A stretch of DNA of 7,251 nucleotides from an uncultured Novosphingobium sp. (GCA_938005655.1 CALLNA010000110.1:1-7251); one strand, 5' to 3'; counted from the first letter of the stretch, positions 1 through 7,164 are shown. Notes: a model not told the origin generated them from the sequence alone. Numbers and translations are program-made.

Positions 1-715
1 TTGCGCCCAGCGTGGCAAGGTTCTGCATCAGCAGCATCAGCGAAGGGATGCCGAAGGCGAAGCCCAACGCGAAGGCCAGGATCGCCACCTTGGCATTATT
101 GCTAAACAGGAAGGCGGAAAAGAACGACAGCCCGTCAATCTTCTCCACGCCGCTCAGGCTCTTTTCCAGCACTTCGCGCGATGCGCCGGGCACGCGGGTA
201 TCGGCGAATTCCGTGGGAACGAGGGAGTAATACCAGGCCTCGTCCCGCGCGGCGAGCACCCAGCCCACGATCGTGCCGGCCACCATCACCGCCAGCGCGA
301 TGCAGATTTCCAGCCACAATTCGCGCACCGAGGCGCTCCACCCGCCGCCGAAGAAGCGCCGCAGCCAACCGATCAGCGAACTGCGCGGGCCATAGACCTG
401 GAACCAGGCGCGCTGGACCAGGGTTTCGAGATAGCGCAGCGTCGCGGCGTCGAGCGAGGTCTCGCGGGCGATCGACAGGCTGGAGGCGACCGTGCGGTAG
501 AGCACCGGCAGGTCGAGTACGTCCTGGTCGGAGAGCTTGCCCGTCCGGCCGGATTCCATGCGCTTGACGATGGCCTCCAGCCGCTTCCAGTCGTCCTCGC
601 GCTCCTGGCGGAAGCGGTCGGAACGCAGGGCCGCCGCCTCGATCGCGGCGTCCTGCGCCCGTGCCGCGCCGCCGCCGCCGAACAGGCCGCGGATGTTGCC
701 GGTCAGCGTGGCCAT
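1..715 (-). CDS. SpoIIM-family (stage II sporulation protein M-like) membrane protein, 3' end cut off by the window
   Basis: The minus-strand frame is open from an ATG at 715 to the left edge, giving 238 codons of an incomplete protein. Residues 1-130 are soluble and charged. A hydrophobic segment lies at about 135-156, followed by a periplasmic-looking loop with WYY at 161-163. A second hydrophobic segment at about 208-230 is preceded by SNNAKVAI and followed by QNLATLGA. That asparagine-rich entry and the glycine-rich helix are typical of the SpoIIM/COG1300 family, whose members usually have several more helices, so perhaps a third of the protein is missing. The start is supported by GGGGAG at 728-723, seven bases upstream. 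Outside Firmicutes this family has no sporulation role and often sits beside MoxR/DUF58 genes, as here. It is separated from DUF58 by 163 nt containing a REP-like repeat, so it may be transcribed with the operon or partly uncoupled. The family call is fairly secure; the function is unknown. Confidence 0.82.
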   Translation of the reverse strand, partial: MATLTGNIRGLFGGGGAARAQDAAIEAAALRSDRFRQEREDDWKRLEAIVKRMESGRTGKLSDQDVLDLPVLYRTVASSLSIARETSLDAATLRYLETLVQRAWFQVYGPRSSLIGWLRRFFGGGWSASVRELWLEICIALAVMVAGTIVGWVLAARDEAWYYSLVPTEFADTRVPGASREVLEKSLSGVEKIDGLSFFSAFLFSNNAKVAILAFALGFAFGIPSLMLLMQNLATLGA

Positions 716-722
716 CGATGCG

Positions 723-728
723 CTCCCC
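723..728 (-). promoter_or_regulatory. Ribosome binding site of the SpoIIM-family gene
   Basis: GGGGAG on the minus strand lies seven bases before the ATG at 715. It is a better Shine-Dalgarno match than those of most other genes in this window. It fixes the start and suggests the gene is translated independently of DUF58, whose stop is 163 nt upstream. Confidence 0.6.
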
Positions 729-744
729 AACCCGACCAAGTCCC

Positions 745-854
745 GTCATGCTGAACTCGTTTCAGCATCCATGGGCCGACGCCCGCCGTCCGTCGCGGCC
801 GGGGTATTTGGCGGCTCCGTTGCTCCACGGACCCTGAAACGAGTTCAGGGCGAC
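745..854. repeat. REP-like double hairpin (inverted pair) between DUF58 and the SpoIIM gene
   Basis: Two copies of a palindromic unit face each other. The left copy (745-771) contains CTGAACTCGTTTCAG at 751-765; the right copy (828-854) carries its exact reverse complement at 834-848. Over 27 bases the copies match at 21 positions. Each copy folds on its own: the left has an 8-bp perfect stem (748-755 with 761-768) around a 5-base loop, and the right a 7-bp perfect stem (832-838 with 844-850) around a 5-base loop. The stems differ at the base (ATG/CAT versus CCC/GGG), yet both changes keep pairing. Spurious translations through this unit give strings such as RHAELVSAS and LKRVQGD, which I recall from many sphingomonad genomes; this implies a dispersed genomic repeat. 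It could affect mRNA stability or attenuate readthrough into the downstream gene. It lacks a T-tract, so it is not a classical terminator. Confidence 0.8.
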
Positions 855-878
855 GATGAAGGGTGGGCGGTGCCATCA

Positions 879-2219
879 TCACCCGATCGCTCCCATGCGT
901 TTGATCTCCAGATAGGCGTCGATCAGCCGCGTACCGATCTGGCCGTAGGGAGCCTCGATCACGTCGACGCCGAGCTGGCGCAGGCGGCTGGTGACGAGCG
1001 CGCGCTGGCGCAGCAGCGAATCGGCGGTCACGGCCATGGCCAGGGCCTGCATGTCGCCGGGCTCGGCATCGGCGATGTCCTCCAACTCCTCGTCGGCCAT
1101 GGTCACGAAGATCACCAGATGGCGCGCGACCAGGCGGCCGATCGATTCGATCATCAGCTCGGCGCTGGTCGGGTCGGTGAAGTCGGAGAAGACCACGATC
1201 AGCGAGCGGCGCTGGAGCCGCCCGGCGAGCGTCGCCAGGGCGAGGGTGAAGTTCGGCTCCTGTGCGTGATAGTCGAGGTCGGCGGCGGCGCGCTGGAGGC
1301 GGTGGAACTCGCGGCTTTCCGAGACGAAGGGCGTCGCCAGCTCGGGCCGCGCGGCGAAGCCGAACAGGGCGACCTTGTCCCCGCCCTTGAGCGCGACGTA
1401 GGCCGTGGTCAGCGCCGCCGAGACCGCGCGGTCGATCCGCGGCAGGCCGCCGACCGGCTCGCACATCGCCTGGCCGCAGTCGAAGGCGAAGACGATCTGG
1501 TTGTTGCGCTCGACCTCGTATTCCTTGGCGTAGAGGTGGGCATGGCGGGCCGAGCTTTTCCAGTCGATCCGGCGGCGGTCCATGCCTGCCTGATACTCGG
1601 CCAGCGCCTCGAACTCGGTGCCCTCGCCGCGGATGCGGCGGGCGATCAGGCCGAACTGGGCGTCGCGCAGGAAGACTTGGAGCGCGGGCGAGCGCACCGC
1701 CTGGAGGTTGGGCCAGACGCGGACCGTCGCGCCGTCCTCGCGCGAGGCCAGCCGTGCGCCGAGCCCCAGCGGGCCGGTCCAGCGCAGCCACAGCCGCTCG
1801 ACCCGGCCCGTGCCGCGGCGGTTGGGGGGGGGGGCCGCCTTGCCCTCGAACGCGCCCGCCGCGTTTCCGGCAAGCGCCAGTACGGCGACCCCGCCGGGGG
1901 CGAGCCGCGGATCGAGCGCCAGCGAGGCCTCGACCCGGCTCCACGGACCCGCGCCCTTGCGGCCCGCGAAATCGGCCAGGACGGTGATCGTCCCGTCGCC
2001 GCCGACCTCCATGTCCGCCGGCACGATCACCCGGCTGTCGACCAGCCGCCCGGCAAGCACGGCGTCGGCCGCGACCAGGGCGAACAGCACCAGGCCCAGC
2101 ACCGGCGCGACGATCCAGGCCCCCGGCGCGAGCGCCGCCAGCAGCAGCGCGACCGGCGCGGCCAGCGCGATCAGGATCGCGGCGCGGGCGGTCGGGACGA
2201 AGAGGGGGAGGGATCGCAT
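879..2219 (-). CDS. DUF58 domain-containing protein (von Willebrand A-like partner of MoxR)
   Basis: The 446-residue protein has two hydrophobic helices near the N-terminus (about 13-31 and 34-55), so it is probably inner-membrane anchored. A beta-rich region (about 60-175) ends in the conserved stretch RRGTGRVERLWLRWTGPLGL (134-153). The family signature follows: GEGTEFEALAEY (198-209), RRIDWKSSAR (216-225) and a vWA-like fold from about 240. The metal-site strand reads FDCGQAM (246-252), so the usual DxSxS is DxGxA here. A later acidic turn, SDFTD, lies at 345-349. The length is normal for the family. The gene follows moxR after 29 nt with no good Shine-Dalgarno sequence, which suggests reinitiation from the upstream gene. 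DUF58 proteins usually pair with MoxR ATPases; the substrate is unknown. An 11-base run of C encodes part of residues 128-132 and could hide an indel, although the frame is intact as given. Confidence 0.92.
   Translation of the reverse strand: MRSLPLFVPTARAAILIALAAPVALLLAALAPGAWIVAPVLGLVLFALVAADAVLAGRLVDSRVIVPADMEVGGDGTITVLADFAGRKGAGPWSRVEASLALDPRLAPGGVAVLALAGNAAGAFEGKAAPPPNRRGTGRVERLWLRWTGPLGLGARLASREDGATVRVWPNLQAVRSPALQVFLRDAQFGLIARRIRGEGTEFEALAEYQAGMDRRRIDWKSSARHAHLYAKEYEVERNNQIVFAFDCGQAMCEPVGGLPRIDRAVSAALTTAYVALKGGDKVALFGFAARPELATPFVSESREFHRLQRAAADLDYHAQEPNFTLALATLAGRLQRRSLIVVFSDFTDPTSAELMIESIGRLVARHLVIFVTMADEELEDIADAEPGDMQALAMAVTADSLLRQRALVTSRLRQLGVDVIEAPYGQIGTRLIDAYLEIKRMGAIG
1824..1834. 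repeat. Homopolymer of 11 G (C on the coding strand) inside the DUF58 gene
   Basis: Eleven consecutive G on the plus strand read as C11 in the coding direction. They span the end of an Ala codon and three Pro codons (about residues 129-132 of the DUF58 protein). The reading frame is intact with exactly this length, because the conserved family sequence lies on both sides. Tracts of this length are prone to slippage and to sequencing error. Confidence 0.95.
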
Positions 2220-2248
2220 GGCAGGCTCAGCGCCCCGTCACCGCCGCG

Positions 2249-3219
<971 letters not shown>

Positions 3220-3223
<4 letters not shown>

Positions 3224-4506
3224 CTCCTGAGGGTCCTTTCGAGCGAATGGAGCGCCTGCGCCGCGCGCAGGATGGCAAGGGGGCGGCTCGCGGCGCGCAG
3301 CCGCGCGGCGAGGGTGGAGAAGGGCTCGCTGGCCGGCAGGCGCTGGGCCAGCGCCTTGTCGATCGCCGCTTCCGCCGCCTCGGGACTGGCGGCGCGGGGC
3401 AGGCCGAGCGAGCGGGCGATCCGCTCGCGTGTGGCGTCGGCATAGGGCCGGGCGACGAGGTGCAGGCGGCGGGTGCAGCGGATCAGCCCGGCGGCATTGG
3501 CGACGAGCGGCCGCTTGCCGAAGGCGATCGCGCGGGTCGCGGCGAGCGGCGGGCCGAAGCGCAGGAAGGCCCGCCAGCCCACCGCCAGGGCGGCGAGCAG
3601 CAGGCACAGCGTCGCGGCGAGATAGGGCGGGGTGAAGGCCAGGGTCAGCAGGTTGGCCGAGCGGCCGAGCCCGTTCAACGTCAGGTCGAACACCACCTTG
3701 CGCGGCGCCCCGCCGAGCGCGGCGGCGACCAGCCGGTCGGCCAGCAGCGCGTTCTCCTTGCCGGCCATGCCGTAGTTGTCGAGCAGGTCGGGCTCGAACA
3801 CGACGATCAGCGGATAGAGGTCGTCCTCGTCGCCCGGCTCCCAGGCGGTCTGGAGCGCGATCCGCTCCAGCGCGGGGTAATAGCCGTCGTCCTGGAGATA
3901 GGCGGCGAGGAGGCCGCCGTTCCGGTCCATCACCAGCGGCTCCAGCCCGCGCCCTGTGCCGGTCTCGACCGTCGCCGGCACGGGCAGCGCGCCCGAGAGC
4001 CCTTGCGCGGACCAACGCCCGGCGCCCGGGCCGATCCTGACCGAGACCTGGTCGAGGAAGCCCTGCCAGCGCGGTGCGGCGCTGCCGCCGAGCTGGACCC
4101 AGCCGCGCTTGCCGTTCTTGCCGGCGGGGCCGGCCATCCATTTCGGGGTGACGACCAGGGTCGGGCCGATCCGGCGGCGCTTGGCGACGATCTGCTCGAT
4201 GTCCTCGCCCTTGGCGTTCTGCGGCGGGGTCAGGATCAGCAGGCCGGGATCGTCGAGCGTCTCCGCGCTGCGGCTCAGCGAGACCGCGTAGCCGCGCTTG
4301 CCGAGGAACTGGGCCAGGGCCGCATAGCCGTTCAGCCCCTTGCCCCCGGCGTGGCTGCCGCCGTTGTTCGCCGGCCCGGAGGCGAGGCCCGAGCCGATCA
4401 TCCACAGCAGCGCGACGAAGACCGCCGCGCCGAACAGGACCAGCGCCAGCACCGTGCGGACGGAGAAGGGGTTGCCGGGGGAGGCTGGGGAGGCGCGCCC
4501 GCTCAT
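3220..4506 (-). CDS. DUF4350 domain-containing membrane protein
   Basis: The 428-residue protein has an N-terminal transmembrane helix (about 18-40), an extracytoplasmic domain (about 45-290), a second helix (about 293-314) and a cytoplasmic C-terminal tail rich in Ala, Arg and Leu. The pattern NGYAALAQFLGKRGY (59-73), then a strand such as LLILTPPQNAK (89-99), with a later VVFEPDLLDNYGMA (235-248), matches the DUF4350 fold, which resembles a GATase/ThuA-like domain in which a linear ligand pocket is expected. No function is established for the family. The true start is the ATG at 4506, which overlaps the DUF4129 stop (ATGA). The open frame extends further upstream without a start needed there, and the hydrophobic N-terminus supports this choice. 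The stop overlaps the moxR start in the same way. Genes of this family commonly sit between DUF4129 and moxR. Confidence 0.85.
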
Positions 4507-5195
4507 CCGCCGATCCCCGCGCTTTCGATCTTCACCAGGGCGAAGTCGGCATAGGCGCGCCGCGCCGCCTGCCAGTCGTCCGCCGCCAGCGGGCGCAGCG
4601 CATAGCGGCAGCGCTCGACCCGGTCGGCGATCGTGGCGAAGGCCGCCCGCGCGGCGGCGGGCAGGGACAGGATGCCGGCGATCTCGCGCGCCGTGCTGGC
4701 GGGGTGCAGCCAGTCGGGCCGGGCCGTGGCGATCTGCTGGACGCTGCGCCGTAGCAGGAGGTGGGTCGCCTCGTCGTAGTGCCCGGCGGCGGCGAGGCGG
4801 TCCGCGTCCTCCAGCAGGAGCAGCGCCTCGGCGCGGTCGGGCGTCCATTCGGGCTCGGGCGCGGCGCGGGGCGCGCGCAACCGCGCGATCAGCGGGCGCG
4901 CCAGCACCCAGAGCAGGACCAGCAGGCCGATCGCGCCGAGGCCGAGCAGGATTTTCTCGAAGACCGGCCAGGACAGGCCGATCATCTCGCCGAGCGGCCT
5001 GAGCAGGTGCTCGATCAGCCTGCCGAGCGGCCGGAGCACATGCTCCAGCCATTCGCCGAACCGGACCAGCCAGTCCGGCGGCGGCGTGGGTTGCGCAGGC
5101 GGGACCGGCGCGAACTGGATATCGCCCGCCGCGCGCACGGCTTCCCAGTCGCGCGCGGCGTCCGATGCTGCGGTTGCCTGAACCCCTGCCGTCAC
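4503..5195 (-). CDS. DUF4129 domain-containing membrane protein, GTG start
   Basis: This 230-residue protein starts at GTG. An in-frame TAA lies upstream, with only 12 codons between it and the GTG and no ATG among them, so this is the earliest start; the first internal Met is residue 71. After a short N-terminal region with a Pro-rich stretch (30-40) comes an amphipathic segment made of two near-identical 11-residue units (50-60 and 61-71). One transmembrane helix follows (about 79-104). A soluble helical C-terminal domain includes GHYDEATHLLLRRSVQQIA (138-156), PDWLHPASTAREIAG (160-174) and RCRYAL (195-200), features I associate with DUF4129. The topology would place the C-terminal domain on one face of the inner membrane. 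It is first in the coupled run DUF4129-DUF4350-moxR-DUF58. No convincing Shine-Dalgarno sequence precedes the GTG. The function is unknown. Confidence 0.82.
   Translation of the reverse strand: MTAGVQATAASDAARDWEAVRAAGDIQFAPVPPAQPTPPPDWLVRFGEWLEHVLRPLGRLIEHLLRPLGEMIGLSWPVFEKILLGLGAIGLLVLLWVLARPLIARLRAPRAAPEPEWTPDRAEALLLLEDADRLAAAGHYDEATHLLLRRSVQQIATARPDWLHPASTAREIAGILSLPAAARAAFATIADRVERCRYALRPLAADDWQAARRAYADFALVKIESAGIGG
4983..5048 (-). repeat. Tandem 33-bp duplication within the DUF4129 gene
   Basis: Residues 50-60 (LEHVLRPLGRL) and 61-71 (IEHLLRPLGEM) are encoded by adjacent 33-bp units (5048-5016 and 5015-4983) that are clearly related at DNA level, both containing GCCGAGCGGCC on the plus strand. 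The unit forms an amphipathic helix just before the transmembrane segment. It is an in-frame duplication rather than a frameshift. Confidence 0.75.
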
Positions 5196-5284
5196 AAGTG
5201 CTTGGTTACACGACCATTCGTGCCGCGCAAGTTAACGGGCGCCGTTTCGGAGGGAAGCGCAGTCCCGCCTTCCCAAAAATCCCG
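5196..5284. other. Spacer between pheA and the DUF4129-moxR operon
   Basis: These 89 bases separate the pheA stop from the GTG of the DUF4129 gene. They are relatively AT-rich around 5205-5237 (GTTAC and GTTAAC on the plus strand), which is where an operon promoter would be expected, but I see no pair of hexamers with proper spacing. An imperfect hairpin (5252-5257 with 5269-5274) has no T-tract after it on either strand, so it is not a clear pheA terminator. pheA and the operon may share a transcript. Confidence 0.4.
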
Positions 5285-6178
5285 TCACCCCCGCGGCCGC
5301 GCCTGGGGATAGGTGCCCAGCATCCGCAGGTGCTTGGCGTGGAACGCCAGCTCGGCCAGCGCCCGGTCGACCGCCGGATCGCCCGGCGCGCCGACGATGT
5401 CGACGTAGAACTCGGTCGCCGCGAAGCTCGCCCCGCTCTGGTAGGATTCGAGCTTGGTCATGTTGACGCCGTTGGTCGCGAAGCCGCCCAGCGCCTTGTA
5501 GAGCGCGGCGGGGATGTTCTTCACCTCGAAGACGAAGGTGGTCATCGCCGGCTTGCCGGCCAGGGCGGCGGGGTCCAGCGGCTCCTTCGCCAGCATGACG
5601 AAGCGGGTGGTGTTGTCGGCCGAATCCTCGACGTTCTCGGCCACGATGTCGAGGCCGTAGAGCTCGGCCGCGATGCGTGGGGCGATGGCGCAGGCGCGGG
5701 GATCGCCCTGCTCCTTGACGAAGGCGGCGGCCCCGGCGGTGTCGGCGTAGGACATCGGCACGATGCCGCGCTCGCGCAGGTAGTGCCGGGTCTGGCCCAG
5801 CGCCTGGGGATGGCTGTAGGCGGCGGCGAACGGCCCCCGGCCCAGGCCCATCACCGCATAGCTGATCGGCAGGAAGTATTCGCCAGTGATCGACAGCCCG
5901 CTCTCGGGCAGCAGGAAATGAATGTCGGCGACGCGGCCGTGCTGCGAGTTCTCGATCGGGATCAGCGCCCGCGCGGCCTTGCCGTCCTTCACCGCGTCCA
6001 GCGCGTCCTCGAAGCTGAAGCAGGGCAGCGGCAGGCAGCCGGGATCGTATTCGAGCGCGGCGCGGTGGCCGTTGCAGCCCGGCGCGCCCTGGAGCGCCAC
6101 GGCCCGCGCCGGATCGGCGGCGGCGGCGCGGGTCATCTCGTCGACCAGGGCGAGCGCGGGTTGGGGAAAGCTGTGCAT
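5285..6178 (-). CDS. pheA: Prephenate dehydratase (monofunctional, with ACT domain)
   Basis: This enzyme converts prephenate to phenylpyruvate in cytoplasmic phenylalanine synthesis. The 297-residue protein lacks a chorismate mutase domain, so it is the monofunctional form usual in Alphaproteobacteria. The dehydratase domain (about 25-200) shows QGAPGCNGHRAA (30-41), IPIENSQHGRVADIHFL (73-89) and the catalytic motif TRF (191-193). The ACT regulatory domain (about 212-290) contains TTFVFEVKN (213-221), a GALV-like AALYKAL (224-230) and LESYQ (243-247) in place of the LESRP of E. coli PheA, so phenylalanine feedback may differ. I chose the ATG at 6178 because MHSF is how related proteins start. 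The frame stays open upstream to a TTG at 6232, which would add 18 residues with no family similarity. The gene diverges from the cytochrome gene with 135 nt between; no good Shine-Dalgarno sequence is visible. Confidence 0.95.
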   Translation of the reverse strand: MHSFPQPALALVDEMTRAAAADPARAVALQGAPGCNGHRAALEYDPGCLPLPCFSFEDALDAVKDGKAARALIPIENSQHGRVADIHFLLPESGLSITGEYFLPISYAVMGLGRGPFAAAYSHPQALGQTRHYLRERGIVPMSYADTAGAAAFVKEQGDPRACAIAPRIAAELYGLDIVAENVEDSADNTTRFVMLAKEPLDPAALAGKPAMTTFVFEVKNIPAALYKALGGFATNGVNMTKLESYQSGASFAATEFYVDIVGAPGDPAVDRALAELAFHAKHLRMLGTYPQARPRG

Positions 6179-6313
6179 GACCGGGGGTTCCAATTCTCGG
6201 GGCCGATTACGCAGTCCCGGCAAATCCCGCAATGGCCCTCTTGCGCTGGCGGATCACGGTCACTAGAGCGGCGCGCAAAGTTGCAGGTACAATCCCAACA
6301 GGGCAAAATTTCC
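6179..6313. promoter_or_regulatory. Divergent intergenic region between pheA and the cytochrome c gene
   Basis: This 135-nt region must hold the promoters of both divergent genes. The plus-strand promoter can be proposed (see separate entry). For pheA no hexamer pair with sound spacing stands out. No riboswitch or leader-peptide attenuator with a Phe run is apparent. Confidence 0.6.
6241..6269 (+). promoter_or_regulatory. Probable housekeeping-sigma promoter of the cytochrome c gene
   Basis: TTGCGC (6241-6246) and TAGAGC (6264-6269) are separated by 17 bases. The -10 in context, CTAGAGC, resembles the alphaproteobacterial (Caulobacter sigma-73) -10 GCTANAWC, and the -35 begins TTG. Transcription would start near 6276, leaving a leader of about 38 nt before the ATG at 6314. 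This is motif reading only. Confidence 0.5.
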
Positions 6314-6958
6314 ATGGACGACCGCTTCAACACTTTCGCCGGCTGGGTTCTGGGCGCCGGTATCGTCGCGCTGGGGCTGAGCAGCATCAGCTCGCACTAC
6401 TTCCAGGCCGACAAGGCCCACCCCCCGCACGAGCCCGGCTACAAGATCGAAGGCGTCGTCTCCAGCGAGGGCGGGGCCGCCGCCGAGCCGCCGGTCGAGG
6501 CCGTCCTGGCCAAGGCCGACGTCGCCAAGGGCGAGGCCGTGTTCAAGAAGTGCATGGCCTGCCACACGATCAACGCGGGCGGCGCCAACGGCATTGGCCC
6601 GAACCTCCACGGCGTGGTCGGCGAGGGCATCGGCACCGGCGCGGGCGGCTTCGCCTTCTCCGACGCGCTGAAGAAGCACGGCGGCACCTGGGACTGGGAC
6701 AGCCTCTACCACTGGCTCAAGAGCCCGGCGACCTTCGCCCAGGGCACCAAGATGACCTTCGCCGGCCTGCCCAACCCGCAGGACCGCGCCGACGTCATCG
6801 CCTACCTGAACAGCCAGGGCTCGAACAAGCCGCTTCCCGCTGCTCCGGCTGCCGAAGCGCCGAAGGAAGGCGCTGCCGCCGCTGCCGAGGCTCCCAAGGA
6901 CGGCGCCGCCAAGGAAGCCGCCGCCCCGGCCGCTGCGGGCGCCCCGGCCGCGCACTAA
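6314..6958 (+). CDS. Membrane-anchored class I cytochrome c (CycM/c552-like)
   Basis: The 214-residue protein begins MDDRFNTFAGWVLGAG and has an uncleaved-looking N-terminal helix (about 9-27) that anchors it in the inner membrane with the heme domain in the periplasm. The heme c attachment site is CMACH (80-84), GPNLHG follows at 95-100 and the likely axial ligand is Met147 in GTKMTF. The domain closes with ADVIAYLNSQ (159-168), the C-terminal helix of class I cytochromes. Membrane-bound cytochromes of this kind (CycM of Bradyrhizobium, c552 of Paracoccus) carry electrons from the bc1 complex to aa3 oxidase; that role is inferred. Residues 174-214 form a Pro/Ala/Lys tail with an 11-residue repeat, absent from the core fold. 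The open frame runs far upstream, but the real start is the ATG at 6314 because it alone gives the anchor at the N-terminus. AGGG about ten bases before it is a weak ribosome binding site. Confidence 0.94.
   Translation: MDDRFNTFAGWVLGAGIVALGLSSISSHYFQADKAHPPHEPGYKIEGVVSSEGGAAAEPPVEAVLAKADVAKGEAVFKKCMACHTINAGGANGIGPNLHGVVGEGIGTGAGGFAFSDALKKHGGTWDWDSLYHWLKSPATFAQGTKMTFAGLPNPQDRADVIAYLNSQGSNKPLPAAPAAEAPKEGAAAAAEAPKDGAAKEAAAPAAAGAPAAH
6854..6919 (+). repeat. Tandem 33-bp repeat in the cytochrome c tail
   Basis: Residues 181-191 and 192-202 both start EAPK(E/D)GAA and lie in an Ala/Pro/Lys-rich C-terminal extension. The two units probably arose by in-frame duplication. Such low-complexity tails vary in length between related cytochromes. 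Confidence 0.65.
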
Positions 6959-6981
6959 GCGAGGCTGCAATCGAACACGAG

Positions 6982-7010
6982 AAGGGCGCGCCGCGAGGCG
7001 CGCCCTTTTT
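6982..7010 (+). terminator. Intrinsic terminator after the cytochrome c gene
   Basis: A perfect 11-bp stem (6982-6992 with 6997-7007, GC core GGGCGCGCC) closes on a GCGA tetraloop, which is a GNRA loop, and runs directly into TTTTT (7006-7010). It begins 24 bases after the TAA of the cytochrome gene. On the minus strand the stem is followed only by TTCTCGTGTT, so termination of the converging genes there would be weaker. Confidence 0.93.
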
Positions 7011-7048
7011 CGTTTGGCCGTTTCCCGGCCCGGCCTGAGCCCGCGGGT

Positions 7049-7156
7049 TCAATCGGCGGCGCTGATCTCCGCGCCGGCATTCCGCGCCTGGGCGAGAAAC
7101 CAGCTATCGGCGCGTGCCCGGCCATCGCGCGAGACGCGCCGGCGATATTCCGGCAT
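7049..7156 (-). CDS. Possible small protein of 35 residues, unrecognised
   Basis: The minus strand encodes MPEYRRRVSRDGRARADSW followed by FLAQARNAGAEISAAD, 35 residues ending in TGA. It is basic at the N-terminus, probably helical, and matches no family I know. The ATG at 7156 comes eight bases after the TAA of the preceding gene, and that stop is part of TAAGG (7167-7163), a fair Shine-Dalgarno sequence six bases before the ATG; this spacing suggests a coupled small gene. In a GC-rich genome an ORF this short could also be chance, and the same frame is open upstream across the neighbouring gene. Confidence 0.4.
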   Translation of the reverse strand: MPEYRRRVSRDGRARADSWFLAQARNAGAEISAAD

Positions 7157-7164
7157 GAGCGCCC

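Noticed and set aside
745..854. REP doublet read as an intrinsic terminator after DUF58
   Set aside because: Neither hairpin is followed by a T-run on the minus strand, and the inverted-pair form fits a dispersed repeat better.
703..1944. Minus-strand open frame of 413 codons overlapping DUF58 in another frame
   Set aside because: It reads through the REP repeat and overlaps DUF58; the Arg/Pro/Gly-rich translation has no recognisable fold.
5252..5274. Hairpin between pheA and the DUF4129 gene as a pheA terminator
   Set aside because: The stem is six pairs plus a bulged extension, and no T-tract follows it on the minus strand; the nearby T run lies on the wrong side.
6179..6232. N-terminal extension of pheA from a TTG at 6232
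   Set aside because: The added 18 residues match nothing in the family, whereas MHSF at 6178 is the usual start; GAGG before the TTG leaves slight doubt.
5165..6313. Upstream extension of the cytochrome c open frame
   Set aside because: It is antisense to pheA and would bury the N-terminal membrane anchor in the middle of a protein; the ATG at 6314 fits the family.
7040..7047. CCCGCGGG palindrome near the right end as an operator or terminator
   Set aside because: An 8-base GC palindrome is expected by chance in DNA this GC-rich and has no supporting context.
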